Source: Lutjanus erythropterus
Lineage: Eukaryota; Chordata; Actinopteri; Lutjaniformes; Lutjanidae
Direction of reading: 5' to 3'
Length of the DNA stretch: 64,000 nucleotides
NCBI GenBank assembly: GCA_020091685.1
Contig: CM034610.1
Coordinates: 31,139,134 to 31,203,133 of the forward strand
Shown here: in pieces, positions 39,183 to 44,243 of the stretch
Position numbering within the stretch: position 1 is the stretch's first letter
Layout: the number at the start of each line of letters is the position of its first letter
The notes under the pieces: generated by a model
What the model was told of the DNA's origin: nothing
Databases searched by the model: none
Seen by the model: the letters and a program-made list of their open reading frames with translations, nothing else
Position numbers and translations under genes: made by a program

Positions 39183-41048
39183 CCCACATCTCACTTATAG
39201 ATGTTATTGATGTCAAATAACTTGACAGGTGTAATGGCTGAAACCATGAAAATGAGACCAAAGCTGTAAAACTTTATCAGTGCTGTAAATCAGTCCTGCA
39301 TAGGGATGGACCCATATGTTTTTTATGTGTTTTTTCAGTGTCGATATTGATTATTAATAATCAAGGAGATCGATAACTGATATTTGAAACAGATATACAT
39401 TTGTAAAAGTGAAAATCTTAGTGTTAAAATGAAGAATAAGCATTTTCTGCTACTTCCACTTCACTACATTTTAGAGACAGATATTGTACTTTTTTCTCCA
39501 CTAGACTACATTAATTAGACATCTGTGGTTAGTTACTTTGCTTATTTAGATTATTAATACACTGTTTTGAACAAATATGATGTATTGTCATAGACTGAGC
39601 TACCAAGCAGTAGAATAATCTAATTACCAGTGAGATGTTGCTGTGGGCGGGATGTTGGGTGAAACTACAGACAGAGAAGGTGGCTGCATCAGAGCCAGAG
39701 TAGCACATCAGATCAGATCTTTTTTTATCAAATTATTCTGATAATTCTAAAAATACCAAATATCAGACCCAATAACTTGCGAGGTTGATAAATGGTCAAC
39801 CTACCTGCATATCTTGTGAGAAATTACAGTGATCAGCTATTATAGGAAATTGCTGATTCATTGCTGATTAATTTGTTGATTATTTTATGGATTAATCAAG
39901 TAATTAATCCTGTCAGAATCGATCACTAGTCAGTTGAAAAATAAGTCCAAACATGTGGAGGCCACAGACATACATCCTATTCCTGTAATGATTATTTTCA
40001 TTATCGAACGATCTGTTGATTATTTTCTTCACTAATTGATTAGTCATTTGGTCCACAAATGTTAGAAAATGATGAAAAATGTTGATTTGGAGCCCAAAGA
40101 TAGTCAGTTTACTGTCAGAGAGAAGCTAAGAAGCCAGAAAATATTCACATTTAAGAATCTGAAATCACAGAATTTTGACTTTATTTCTTTAAAATGACTC
40201 AAACTGATTAATTTATTATCAAAATAGTTGGCAATTAATTTAATAATTGATTAATGTTGCAGCTCCAGTTTGATTGGAATTACTGAAAGTATTTCAAACC
40301 TGATTTTTGTACGACCAGATGCCACAAATCACACGCAAATTTCTGGTATATCTTCAGGTGGTATTTTTTTCTTTATAAGTGATTTGAGTCTGCATCGTGC
40401 TGTAATTCATGTTTTTATATATTATTCACACACAAGTTGACATGTTATGTTGTAGTAATAAACCTTTTTCACAGTGGCCATATTGATATGAAGTGGTAAA
40501 CAGGTTTTACCAGTGATACCAGTGAGCAGAGCGTTTCCAGTGAGCCAAAAGCACAATAGCAGCATCCTGACTCTGTGTGACCTGAAAGGAACAGAACCTT
40601 AATTAGAATCATTAGTAACATCTGTGTTTATTCTACTATTTCACATAAAAAATGACTGCACAGTGGTGAAAAATGTAATTGATGTGACCCTTGTGAGTCC
40701 AGGTCTCAGTAAAGTGTCCTCATGTCCTCTCCCTGCTCTGTCTCTCAGGTCCAGAACCTCCACAGCTGTGTTCAGGTCATCAATGACTTTGTGTCTCCTG
40801 AGCACGTGGCCAACTCCTTCCACCTGACCCAGGAGCTGCGGCCCAACAAAGAGGAAGTCAACTACGAGGATAAACTACAGGTGGGTGTTTTTAATTAGAT
40901 TACTTAGATTCAATGAAACAAATAAAAAAACGAGCTGCCAGGACTCTCTCCCTTGTTGATATCATTAGTGTTAGTTTGGCAGTGCAACAATCTGTCATCT
41001 CTGTCACTGATTCAGAGTCAGCCTCTCTCCTTCCTCTGGTCTCACTTA

Positions 41049-41102
<54 letters not shown>

Positions 41103-42789
41103 TGTGTGTGTGGACCTGTATTACTCATGTTGTGGGGACATGACACTCACATTGTGGGGATAAAACACAAGTCTCCATAATGGAAATCATTAAAATTTAG
41201 AGTGAAGACTTGGGTTAGGGTAAGGTTACATTTACTTTAAGGTAAGGGTTAGGGTTAGACAAGTAGTTGTTATGGGAAGGGTTAGGGTAAGTCTCCAGGA
41301 AGGAGTCCTCTGAGTGTGTGTGTCAGACAGAATGACAGAGTTAGTCATCATCAGTGATGTTCTCTGGACACTGAGTCCCTCTGGTCTGAACACACTCCAC
41401 ACACTCATTCTCCCACAGACAGATTGTAAATGAAGTGTGAGTCACTGTCTATCTTTGTGTGTGTGTGTTCTGTGGTGGTTCACACTGACAGGCTGCAGGG
41501 TAGATCAAAACTGTAGCTCAGCTCTGTTTGGTTTTACTCTGCAGGGCAATGAGTGGAGGAGGATTCTCCTGACGAACCAGAGTACAAACAGAGAATCATG
41601 TTGATTTAAAGTGTGTCTACATGTCATGTTGTTACCTCAGAGCTGTCCGACAAGGCGTGCACAAATGAATCCTGTATCATTATAACAAGGACACAAAACA
41701 AGCAGCAGCAACATATGTCACTGGCTGGTAGATTTGCTTCAGTCATCAGGCATTTGCAGGTCATTCAATCAGTGGACAAAAAAGTTCATTTTAATTTTGC
41801 GTGCTGAATTAAAACTAATGAAACATTAAGGGGTTTTTAGCATTTTGCAATTAGTAGTCACATTTTAATCATGTATTTTTATTTGTTATAGTCAATATTT
41901 AGTCAGTGGAGCTAGTTTTAATTTTAGTCAATGCTTTGGTCATTTTTTTTAGTCCAAATTTTTGGTCACTCTAAATTGTTCACTTTATACAAAAATATTT
42001 ATTCTTTATCCTGAAATAAAGTTCTTTCAAAAATTGGAAAGTGTGGATCTTCAGTCAGCAAATTACCCCTCATTGTTACATCTGTCCCCAGCTAGTGTTA
42101 CAGTACAACCCACCCCAGTAGTGGGGTACGTTGTAACAATTGATTGTATAGTTTTCTTTGTGGTAGTAGACAAATATGGGGACTGTGTATCAAAGTGTGG
42201 GAGATCTAACATGAACAACTACAGAGTTACTGATGCTCAAACAAGTGTTACTACCATCCTAGGCCTCCCTTATTATATCAGAATGAATGCATAAGTTATT
42301 ACTGAATCTTCATTGTTGGTTATCAGACACTGATCATGTTTTTACAGCTGCTTTACAGCTGACTGAGATCATGTTTCACTCAGTTGAACTCATTTATTCA
42401 CTGCACATGGAACTGAAGCTCAAACTGACTGATGTTAAATGTTCACTGAATGAGTTTTTGTCTGTTAATGAGTCATATACATCATAGATGATCTTTTAGA
42501 AGGAGGAGATGTTTCACAGAGCGCTCAGCTCTGTTAAATTGAACAATTATAATAGAGCATGGCAACACTCCCTGAATCCATTCAGATTCACACTGTTGTC
42601 ACAATTTAGTCATTAAATAAAAGGTAGTCAAAGTTTTCATTGACAAAATGAACACTGTGACAGACAGACTTTGACGTTACTCCTCCTCTTCCTCAGGTGA
42701 AGAACATCCTGTACCACTGTGTGAAGGAGGCGGTGAGCTCACTGAAGAAGGCCAGCTCCGAGGAAGACGACGAGGAGGACAACTCATGA
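8828..42789 (+). CDS. jmjd1c: jmjd1c, KDM3-family JmjC-domain protein (28 visible coding exons; 5' end outside window)
   Basis: Joined exons give 2726 residues plus stop, compared with about 2540 for the full human protein, even though the N-terminal ~150 residues are missing; the excess is low-complexity Ser, Gln, His and Pro sequence. All junctions are GT-AG and phase-consistent. Visible order: conserved N-terminal block, disordered middle, Cys-rich zinc finger, LRDLL box, JmjC domain with an HxE...H metal triad. The KDM3 family uses Fe(II) and 2-oxoglutarate to demethylate mono- and dimethyl H3K9 in the nucleus. Activity of JMJD1C itself is disputed in the literature, and it is also described as a nuclear-receptor coactivator. 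Blocks such as [29 protein letters not shown] and [19 protein letters not shown] identify JMJD1C rather than KDM3A or KDM3B. The identification is from remembered family sequence, not a search. Confidence 0.97.
9136..9260 (+). CDS. jmjd1c: jmjd1c visible exon 2
   Basis: Acceptor ctccag, donor gtacac. The 125 bp complete the split Gly and encode [16 protein letters not shown] followed by [14 protein letters not shown]. This is a highly conserved N-terminal module in JMJD1C; its compact, aromatic-rich look is consistent with a small beta-barrel reader fold, but that is inference. Confidence 0.95.
9418..9561 (+). CDS. jmjd1c: jmjd1c visible exon 3
   Basis: Phase 0 at both ends, 48 codons. Reads [19 protein letters not shown] and then a basic stretch, [14 protein letters not shown], that could serve in nuclear localisation. 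Donor is gtgagt. The next constitutive exon (13018) continues in phase 0, with or without the small exon at 9997. Confidence 0.95.
9997..10038 (+). CDS. jmjd1c: probable jmjd1c micro-exon (42 bp, possibly alternative)
   Basis: A long T/C-rich tract leads to ttaaag, then 42 bp (14 codons, [14 protein letters not shown]), then a good donor, gtacat. It is open and phase 0 on both sides, so including or skipping it leaves the frame unchanged. The acceptor has A before AG, which is weaker than the C or T seen at most other exons here. I do not recall this peptide from mammalian JMJD1C, so it may be a fish-specific cassette exon or chance. Confidence 0.5.
10138..10612. repeat. fold-back repeat, copy 1
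   Basis: The left arm runs from aaaggaatagtttggatt through gtgtacgctatatttag and gatcacaggagttgttgg. Near the right end gctgccgtagaccagtaac reads back toward cactcctgt-like sequence. The arrangement matches the copy at 27826-28345, where the arms are longer and clearly inverted. There is no coding capacity. It is probably a non-autonomous palindromic element, as widely seen in teleost introns. Confidence 0.6.
10915..10933 (-). promoter_or_regulatory. CTCF-like motif
   Basis: Read on the minus strand the site is CAGCCACTAGATGGCAGTG. It agrees with the degenerate CTCF core YGRCCASYAGRKGGCRSYR at 18 of 19 positions by eye. It sits in the intron before the SHYTRAQ exon. Occupancy is not known. 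Confidence 0.45.
13018..13288 (+). CDS. jmjd1c: jmjd1c visible exon 5
   Basis: Acceptor cttacag, donor gtgagg, 271 bp ending in phase 1. Begins [15 protein letters not shown], a block retained across vertebrate JMJD1C, then runs into a Gln/Ser-rich linker and ends with a charged [19 protein letters not shown] segment that also matches the family. Confidence 0.95.
13289..14922 (+). other. jmjd1c intron
   Basis: The intron is AT-rich. 14225-14500 is a copy of the GATTAATCGA-type repeat, followed by ATTAGGCTAAAC and TTCACC, a flank shared with the copy near 48780. I see nothing else here with coding or structural signal. Confidence 0.7.
14225..14540 (+). repeat. GATTAATCGA-type repeat with an extended flank
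   Basis: A forward copy whose tail continues through CCCCAAAAACACAATATTAGG and CTAAACAATTCACC. The same extension follows the copy near 48780, so the mobile unit may be larger than the usual ~300 bp. Confidence 0.55.
14923..15456 (+). CDS. jmjd1c: jmjd1c visible exon 6, with poly-Ser tract
   Basis: 534 bp. Starts [19 protein letters not shown] and continues [19 protein letters not shown], both matching JMJD1C, with basic clusters likely to aid nuclear import. A run of 19 consecutive Ser codons at 15087-15143 mixes TCC, TCT, TCA and TCG, so it is not a pure trinucleotide repeat. The long ORF on the opposite strand here (Asp/Glu-rich) is only the shadow of this run. Confidence 0.95.
15540..15897 (+). 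CDS. jmjd1c: jmjd1c visible exon 7, with poly-Gln
   Basis: The 358 bp follow an 83-bp intron. [11 protein letters not shown] corresponds to the family CVIDITND segment. A Pro/Ser-rich stretch follows, then nine Gln codons at 15797-15823 (mostly CAG, so slippage-prone). The exon ends in phase 2 at AG|gtgaga. Confidence 0.93.
15985..16320. repeat. dispersed repeat family C, copy 1
   Basis: It shares GACCCAGTTACTCAAGAT, TTGTTGTGAGCAGTTT and CATGTAGGAACTA-like segments with 46500-46640 and 53165-53590, and GGTGTGGGTTGCAGAGTTTTGGAGATA with 53165 onward. No ORF. Confidence 0.65.
16473..16751 (-). repeat. GATTAATCGA-type repeat, near-complete copy
   Basis: It starts AGGGCTGCAACTAAT and ends TTTTCAGCTCT, so the ends form an imperfect terminal inverted repeat (AGGGCTGCAA versus AGAGCTGAAA). 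Internal marks are TTTTGTCCACAACCCAAAGA and repeated TTGATTGATTATCAAAATAG. The ends suggest a hAT-like non-autonomous element. It is the cleanest reverse-oriented copy in the window and the reference for the other copies listed. Confidence 0.65.
16891..17872 (+). CDS. jmjd1c: jmjd1c visible exon 8, His/Gln/Pro-rich
   Basis: The 982 bp are phase 2 in and phase 0 out. A His/Gln block lies near 16949-17030. Conserved [20 protein letters not shown] and [20 protein letters not shown] identify the family. Most of the rest is Pro/Ser-rich and likely disordered. The coding frame is CA-rich, which is why several overlapping frames stay open; only this one joins its neighbours. Confidence 0.96.
18013..18210 (+). 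CDS. jmjd1c: jmjd1c visible exon 9
   Basis: 66 codons, phase 0 both ends, acceptor tttttcag. Contains [15 protein letters not shown] and KWVHPENPV followed by NSEASLRR, all close to the vertebrate protein. Donor gtaggt. Confidence 0.96.
18374..18465. repeat. ATGAGA-type minisatellite fragment with palindromes
   Basis: Units built on TCATAATTATGAGA alternate with their own reverse complement (ATTATGAGATATCTCATAAT), so this 90-bp piece can fold on itself. The same unit occurs as a longer direct array at 52868-53138. Confidence 0.6.
18564..19688 (+). mobile_element. 5'-truncated LINE (jockey superfamily, CR1/L2/Rex-like), RT C-terminal half
   Basis: Reading starts at YMNDLPR, runs to LLFAD, then shifts by one base into a 270-residue open frame ([49 protein letters not shown], and [14 protein letters not shown] near the end). 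These are the catalytic-core end and C-terminal part of a non-LTR reverse transcriptase. The stop is at 19438-19440, and a T-rich 3' UTR ends in an AAACT repeat at 19663-19688. It lies in the same sense as jmjd1c. The element lacks its endonuclease and most of the RT, so it is dead. Clade is inferred from remembered C-terminal motifs. Confidence 0.85.
21343..21515 (+). CDS. jmjd1c: jmjd1c visible exon 10
   Basis: 173 bp after a gtgcag acceptor, donor gtgagt, ending in phase 2. Reads [28 protein letters not shown] and [14 protein letters not shown], matching the equivalent human segment closely. The intron before it carries the LINE, so the exon survived that insertion unchanged. Confidence 0.95.
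21596..22275. repeat. AAGTACAAATACT-type repeat containing a minisatellite
   Basis: Both flanks carry the same words (ACACAAATATCTGTAC and TTTTACT, at about 21704 and 22223). Between them, 21750-22060 is a degenerate array of roughly 27-bp units built from AAGACAAAAAC and AAAAGACGTAAC. Members of the flanking family also occur near 39430 and 50290. No protein is encoded; the open minus frame is low complexity. Confidence 0.6.
22906..23161 (-). repeat. GATTAATCGA-type repeat copy
   Basis: Same order of words as 16473-16751 (TTTTGTCCA, CATTTGAGAAGCTAAA, GATCAATTATCAAAAT, end GTTACAGCTCT). The left terminus is eroded. Confidence 0.6.
23270..23432 (+). CDS. jmjd1c: jmjd1c visible exon 11
   Basis: 163 bp, phase 2 in and 0 out. 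Reads [20 protein letters not shown] and [20 protein letters not shown], parallel to the vertebrate TGKDCHLHRHFVDP region. The acceptor follows a short TG run (tgtgtgcag). Confidence 0.94.
23585..26027 (+). CDS. jmjd1c: jmjd1c visible exon 12 (2443-bp central exon)
   Basis: This is the largest exon, 814 codons plus one base. Recognisable blocks in order: [53 protein letters not shown], a His8/Gln6 tract near 24213-24260, [15 protein letters not shown], an Arg/Glu repeat, [51 protein letters not shown], and [14 protein letters not shown]. Between them lies Ser/Thr/Pro-rich sequence. It is mostly disordered, with basic Lys-rich islands that could bind nucleic acid or act in localisation. The donor is gtgagt at 26028; the frame runs on only to 26062. 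Confidence 0.97.
26028..27570 (+). other. jmjd1c intron
   Basis: 26660-26760 contains short palindromes (TTATAATGCATTATAATG) of the kind seen in small inverted-repeat elements, with a related piece at 26940-26980. The remainder shows nothing I can name. Confidence 0.6.
27571..27772 (+). CDS. jmjd1c: jmjd1c visible exon 13, start of conserved C-terminal half
   Basis: 202 bp. [20 protein letters not shown], then [20 protein letters not shown] and [11 protein letters not shown]. The Cys residues (including KCRECR and VFCRF) begin the Cys-rich region that precedes the KDM3 zinc finger. Identity to the human exon is visibly very high. Confidence 0.97.
27826..28345. repeat. fold-back repeat, copy 2
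   Basis: AACCTCACAGAACACAGGAG at 28088 is answered by CTTGTGTTCTGTGAGGTGAA at 28234, in inverted order. Outside that, AAAGCAGTGAAAATATTC (28274 region) is the reverse complement of a segment near 10328 in copy 1. The element is thus an inverted duplication of one sequence. Confidence 0.65.
28514..28817. mobile_element. 304-bp non-autonomous element with 13-bp terminal inverted repeats
   Basis: The ends are AGGGCTGCACAAT and its exact reverse complement ATTGTGCAGCCCT. AGTTGCA occurs at 28505-28511 and again at 28818-28824, which fits a 7-8-bp target duplication of the hAT type, although two bases (TC) separate the left copy from the repeat. There is no ORF. Confidence 0.75.
29705..29975. repeat. 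diverged relative of the AGGGCTGCACAAT element
   Basis: It shares TGATGCAAAAATGATC followed by TTC.CACTAA, and AAAACATATTT, with 28514-28817. Its termini are too decayed to define. Confidence 0.5.
29972..30296 (+). repeat. GATTAATCGA-type repeat copy
   Basis: Forward orientation, from AAATGATTAATCAATTATT to AAGTTGCAGCCCT. The word TTTCTTTGCTCGTCTCTGAC is the forward form of the family's internal marker. Confidence 0.6.
30300..30480 (+). repeat. fragment of the sister repeat family
   Basis: Contains TTTCAGCTTCTGAAATGTGAGG and GGACTTTGGACTGTTTGTTG, similar in layout to the GATTAATCGA family but with different words. It lies directly after copy 29972-30296. Confidence 0.45.
30650..30864 (+). 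CDS. jmjd1c: jmjd1c visible exon 14
   Basis: 215 bp. [20 protein letters not shown] and [15 protein letters not shown] are family-conserved. The segment between them, [15 protein letters not shown], is more divergent. Ends in phase 1 at gtgagt. Confidence 0.97.
30956..31108 (+). CDS. jmjd1c: jmjd1c visible exon 15, zinc-finger core
   Basis: Encodes [20 protein letters not shown] followed by [13 protein letters not shown]: CxxC, CxxC and CxxC pairs plus His, the KDM3-family zinc finger. The first CxxC starts at 31000. In KDM3 proteins this finger is needed together with the JmjC domain for activity. No Cys is missing. Confidence 0.97.
31109..32275 (+). other. jmjd1c intron
   Basis: About 1.2 kb of unique-looking AT-rich sequence. 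No repeat family or open frame recognised. Confidence 0.6.
32276..32365 (+). CDS. jmjd1c: jmjd1c visible exon 16
   Basis: 90 bp, phase 1 both ends. [20 protein letters not shown] and MPTQIIPGT continue the zinc-binding region (Cys plus HDHKH). Length and phase would allow skipping without a frameshift. Confidence 0.95.
32521..32937 (+). repeat. GATTAATCGA-type repeat copy
   Basis: Begins GAGCTGCAATGATTAAAC and ends ATTAAGCTGCAACC, immediately upstream of the branch and pyrimidine region of the next exon. It also contains TCAACTGAAAAGATTGTGACAG, a duplicated tail shared with copies at 3410 and 14230. Confidence 0.6.
33010..33134 (+). CDS. jmjd1c: jmjd1c visible exon 17
   Basis: 125 bp. [20 protein letters not shown] then [19 protein letters not shown]. 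The HCPC pair probably closes the zinc-binding module. Phase 0 out. Confidence 0.95.
33622..33847 (+). CDS. jmjd1c: jmjd1c visible exon 18
   Basis: 226 bp. [14 protein letters not shown], a Gly/Ser linker, then [19 protein letters not shown], conserved in the family. Donor gtgagg. Confidence 0.96.
33848..34858 (+). other. jmjd1c intron with a short internal duplication
   Basis: TTTCACAAAGTTTATTAAGTTTCTC (within 34136-34215) recurs as a near copy in 34499-34570, so about 60-70 bp look duplicated. Otherwise I see nothing. Confidence 0.55.
34859..35079 (+). CDS. jmjd1c: jmjd1c visible exon 19, LXXLL box
   Basis: 221 bp. The variable first half is followed by the invariant [17 protein letters not shown] and [18 protein letters not shown] at 34984-34998 fits the LXXLL nuclear-receptor interaction motif known in KDM3 proteins. 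This is consistent with a coactivator role. Confidence 0.96.
35267..35620 (+). CDS. jmjd1c: jmjd1c visible exon 20
   Basis: 118 codons, phase 0 both ends. [20 protein letters not shown], then an Asn-rich linker, then [20 protein letters not shown] and [12 protein letters not shown] leading into the JmjC domain. Confidence 0.97.
35731..35899 (+). CDS. jmjd1c: jmjd1c visible exon 21, JmjC domain start
   Basis: 169 bp. [20 protein letters not shown], then [12 protein letters not shown] and [11 protein letters not shown]. This is the first strand-rich part of the JmjC fold. Donor gtgagt. Confidence 0.97.
35900..36802 (+). other. jmjd1c intron
   Basis: AT-rich, with no repeat recognised. The short open frame near 36114 has no family resemblance. 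Confidence 0.55.
36803..36893 (+). CDS. jmjd1c: jmjd1c visible exon 22
   Basis: 91 bp. [20 protein letters not shown] and [11 protein letters not shown], within the JmjC domain. Confidence 0.96.
37049..37179 (+). CDS. jmjd1c: jmjd1c visible exon 23
   Basis: 131 bp. [18 protein letters not shown], then [19 protein letters not shown]. Very close to the vertebrate consensus. Confidence 0.97.
37351..37473 (+). CDS. jmjd1c: jmjd1c visible exon 24, HxE metal-binding motif
   Basis: 123 bp. Encodes [19 protein letters not shown]. His (37395-37397) and Glu (37401-37403) are the first two Fe(II) ligands. JMJD1C has Glu where KDM3A has Asp; both are known in active JmjC enzymes. The last codons, NGVLSKTG, lead to the next exon in phase 1. 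Confidence 0.97.
37474..38735 (+). other. jmjd1c intron
   Basis: 38553-38645 is one member of a dispersed pair; its inverted partner is at 63668-63760. 37500-38550 shows no named repeat. Confidence 0.6.
38553..38645 (+). repeat. dispersed repeat D, copy 1
   Basis: AGTACCTGCCCTTTTACAAA, TTCTAAGGATGACTTC and CCATCTGGCGTGTCAGGTTA match the reverse complement of 63668-63760 over about 90 bp. Confidence 0.7.
38736..38875 (+). CDS. jmjd1c: jmjd1c visible exon 25
   Basis: 140 bp. [20 protein letters not shown], then [20 protein letters not shown]. Phase 0 out. A 78-bp intron follows, among the shortest in the gene. Confidence 0.97.
38954..39130 (+). CDS. jmjd1c: jmjd1c visible exon 26, distal His ligand
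   Basis: 59 codons. [20 protein letters not shown], then [18 protein letters not shown]. His at 39125-39127 is the third Fe(II) ligand, so the HxE...H triad is complete. The donor gtacac runs into an AC microsatellite from 39144. Confidence 0.97.
39131..40748 (+). other. jmjd1c intron
   Basis: AC microsatellite at 39144-39178, then a decayed stretch with TGATATTTGAAACAGATA-like words (39340-39780), then a reverse GATTAATCGA-type repeat at 39842-40266. Confidence 0.65.
39842..40266 (-). repeat. GATTAATCGA-type repeat copy
   Basis: Reverse orientation, apparently one copy plus an extra left duplicate: GATTAATTTGTTGATTATTT appears before ATGATTATTTTCATTATCG. Ends ATTAATGTTGCAGCTCC. Confidence 0.6.
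40749..40880 (+). CDS. jmjd1c: jmjd1c visible exon 27
   Basis: 44 codons, phase 0. [20 protein letters not shown], then [20 protein letters not shown]. End of the JmjC domain. Confidence 0.97.
40881..42696 (+). other. jmjd1c intron
   Basis: A TG microsatellite (41053-41112) is joined to a GGTTAGGG-containing repeat (41113-41310). The following 1.4 kb shows no repeat or coding signal that I recognise. Confidence 0.65.
41053..41310. repeat. TG microsatellite plus GGTTAGGG-rich repeat
   Basis: About 60 bp of TG is followed by TGTTGTGGGGACATGACAC and then GAAGACTTGGGTTAGGGTAA and GGGTTAGGGTTAGAC. A second, decayed copy with the same order (TG tract, then GGTGAAGACTTGGTTTAGG) lies at 59285-59380. 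Confidence 0.65.
42697..42789 (+). CDS. jmjd1c: jmjd1c visible exon 28, C-terminus and stop
   Basis: [20 protein letters not shown] followed by an acidic tail, EEDDEEDNS, and TGA at 42787-42789. A short acidic C-terminus after the JmjC domain is normal for the family. Confidence 0.97.
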   Translation: MKNILYHCVKEAVSSLKKASSEEDDEEDNS

Positions 42790-43229
42790 CACCCCCTCAA
42801 CCTCGTCCGCACCTTCCAGAAAGGGACACGACTCCCATCAGCACCCCCCCGCTCTCCCCGCACCCGTCTCCTCACACTGAGGACTGTGTCACGTGACCAC
42901 AGGAGGCGGTCGGGTCAGAGCCAATCATGTGACCCACCGGTGTGAACTGCACCCGAGGTGGCCGGCACGAGGCACGCCCACCTCCACCATCACCCCAAAC
43001 CTTCAGTGCCAAGAGGAGACAGAGACAAGAGCAGAGGGGCTGCTGGATGGACGGGGATTAAACCTCCGCTGCAGAACCACACCTCTGTGTGTTTCACAGA
43101 CTCACAACACAGGAGGACAGAGGGATTCTGGGAAACAGAGGGCAGCATGTTGTAAAAGCCACTACGCTGGAGTGAAACAGCACTACAGACTGAACTGTTC
43201 AGTGTGACTGATGTGGACAGGTCTGGTGG

Positions 43230-43230
<1 letters not shown>

Positions 43231-43259
<29 letters not shown>
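43231..43259 (+). repeat. GAT trinucleotide run in 3' UTR
   Basis: About nine GAT units. The run is open in one frame as poly-Asp, but it lies downstream of the stop and is not translated. Confidence 0.85.
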
Positions 43260-43261
<2 letters not shown>

Positions 43262-44109
43262 GTTTAATCCCTGTGCGTCCGCAGCCCCGCACCACGTCTT
43301 GGACAGAAGAATTCGCTGATCACAACAGCATCACCAGCAGCAAAGCAGCATCAGGATCAAACTGTCATCTCTGCTGTTTAAAAAAATCAAGTCAAAAAAA
43401 AAAAAAAAGATTTGAGGGGAAAAAAATGCAAAAGAAAAATCTCAGATGTTTGAGTGAGCGGACGCTGAGCTCCGCTGCTCCCTCGTTCGTTGTTCCTTCT
43501 GTAATCTGTCTGTTCTCGTCCTTCTTTTCTGGTTCTATCTGTCTGTTGCTGTTTTGTTCTTAATTTTCTTTTTCATACCGACATTGTTTTATCTCCTCTG
43601 TGAAGATGTATTTATTTTATAGCTCTATGATATGCGATGTTATTGAGACAAAAAAGCATTAATGTAAATGTGACTTGTACAGTTTGTTTTGTTTTTCTTT
43701 TGCTATGTGATTTTCAGTTGTAATACGGCTCTACTGTGATGGAGGACACACACACACACACTCACACACACTCGCACACACTCACACACACCAGCTAATG
43801 CCTGTAACTTTGGGAAATGTTGATGCTCTACAGTCCTCATGCCATAAATACATTTTTTTGAAAAAGAACTGCCAAACTATTGTAAAGACTGTGTAAAGTT
43901 GTATTATGTAAAGAAAGAACAAAATGGCTTATACACTTCAGCATTTTATGAAAAAACAAAGTATTTGCTGTAAAATTGAGACATTTACAAAAAAGATGTA
44001 ATTTATTTAAGAAAAGAATGAATTGTCTTGTTTTTTTTGTTTTGTTAAGATTTACTATGGTGAACTTTTGAAGTTAAAAGATAAAATAATGAAAAAGTTT
44101 ACTATAATG

Positions 44110-44117
44110 TGTAAATA
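44110..44117 (+). promoter_or_regulatory. Pumilio-type element UGUAAAUA
   Basis: Matches the UGUAHAUA consensus exactly, in the AU-rich end of the 3' UTR, followed by more UAUAC sequence. A single 8-mer can arise by chance in AU-rich DNA. Confidence 0.35.
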
Positions 44118-44237
44118 TATACATATATACATTCACTGAGGTATTTTTTTAAAACATGGCTTGCTTCAATTTCAAATTTTAAAGTGCAAGTGTTACATGC
44201 TTTGTACATTGAAGTTCAAAGGGGTTTTACATTTTCC

Positions 44238-44243
44238 ATTAAA
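44238..44243 (+). terminator. jmjd1c: polyadenylation signal ATTAAA
   Basis: ATTAAA is followed about 20 bp later by a GT-rich stretch (TTTGCTGTTGTGTTGTTGATG at 44260-44280). This is the normal order of signal, cleavage site and downstream element. AATAAA at 44424 is a second possible signal. Distal or alternative sites cannot be excluded. Confidence 0.6.

Noticed and set aside
41200..41300. Interstitial telomeric repeat
   Set aside because: GGTTAGGG words are few, irregular and part of a dispersed repeat also seen at 59320.
43231..43259. Poly-Asp coding tract
   Set aside because: It lies after the jmjd1c stop codon in the 3' UTR.
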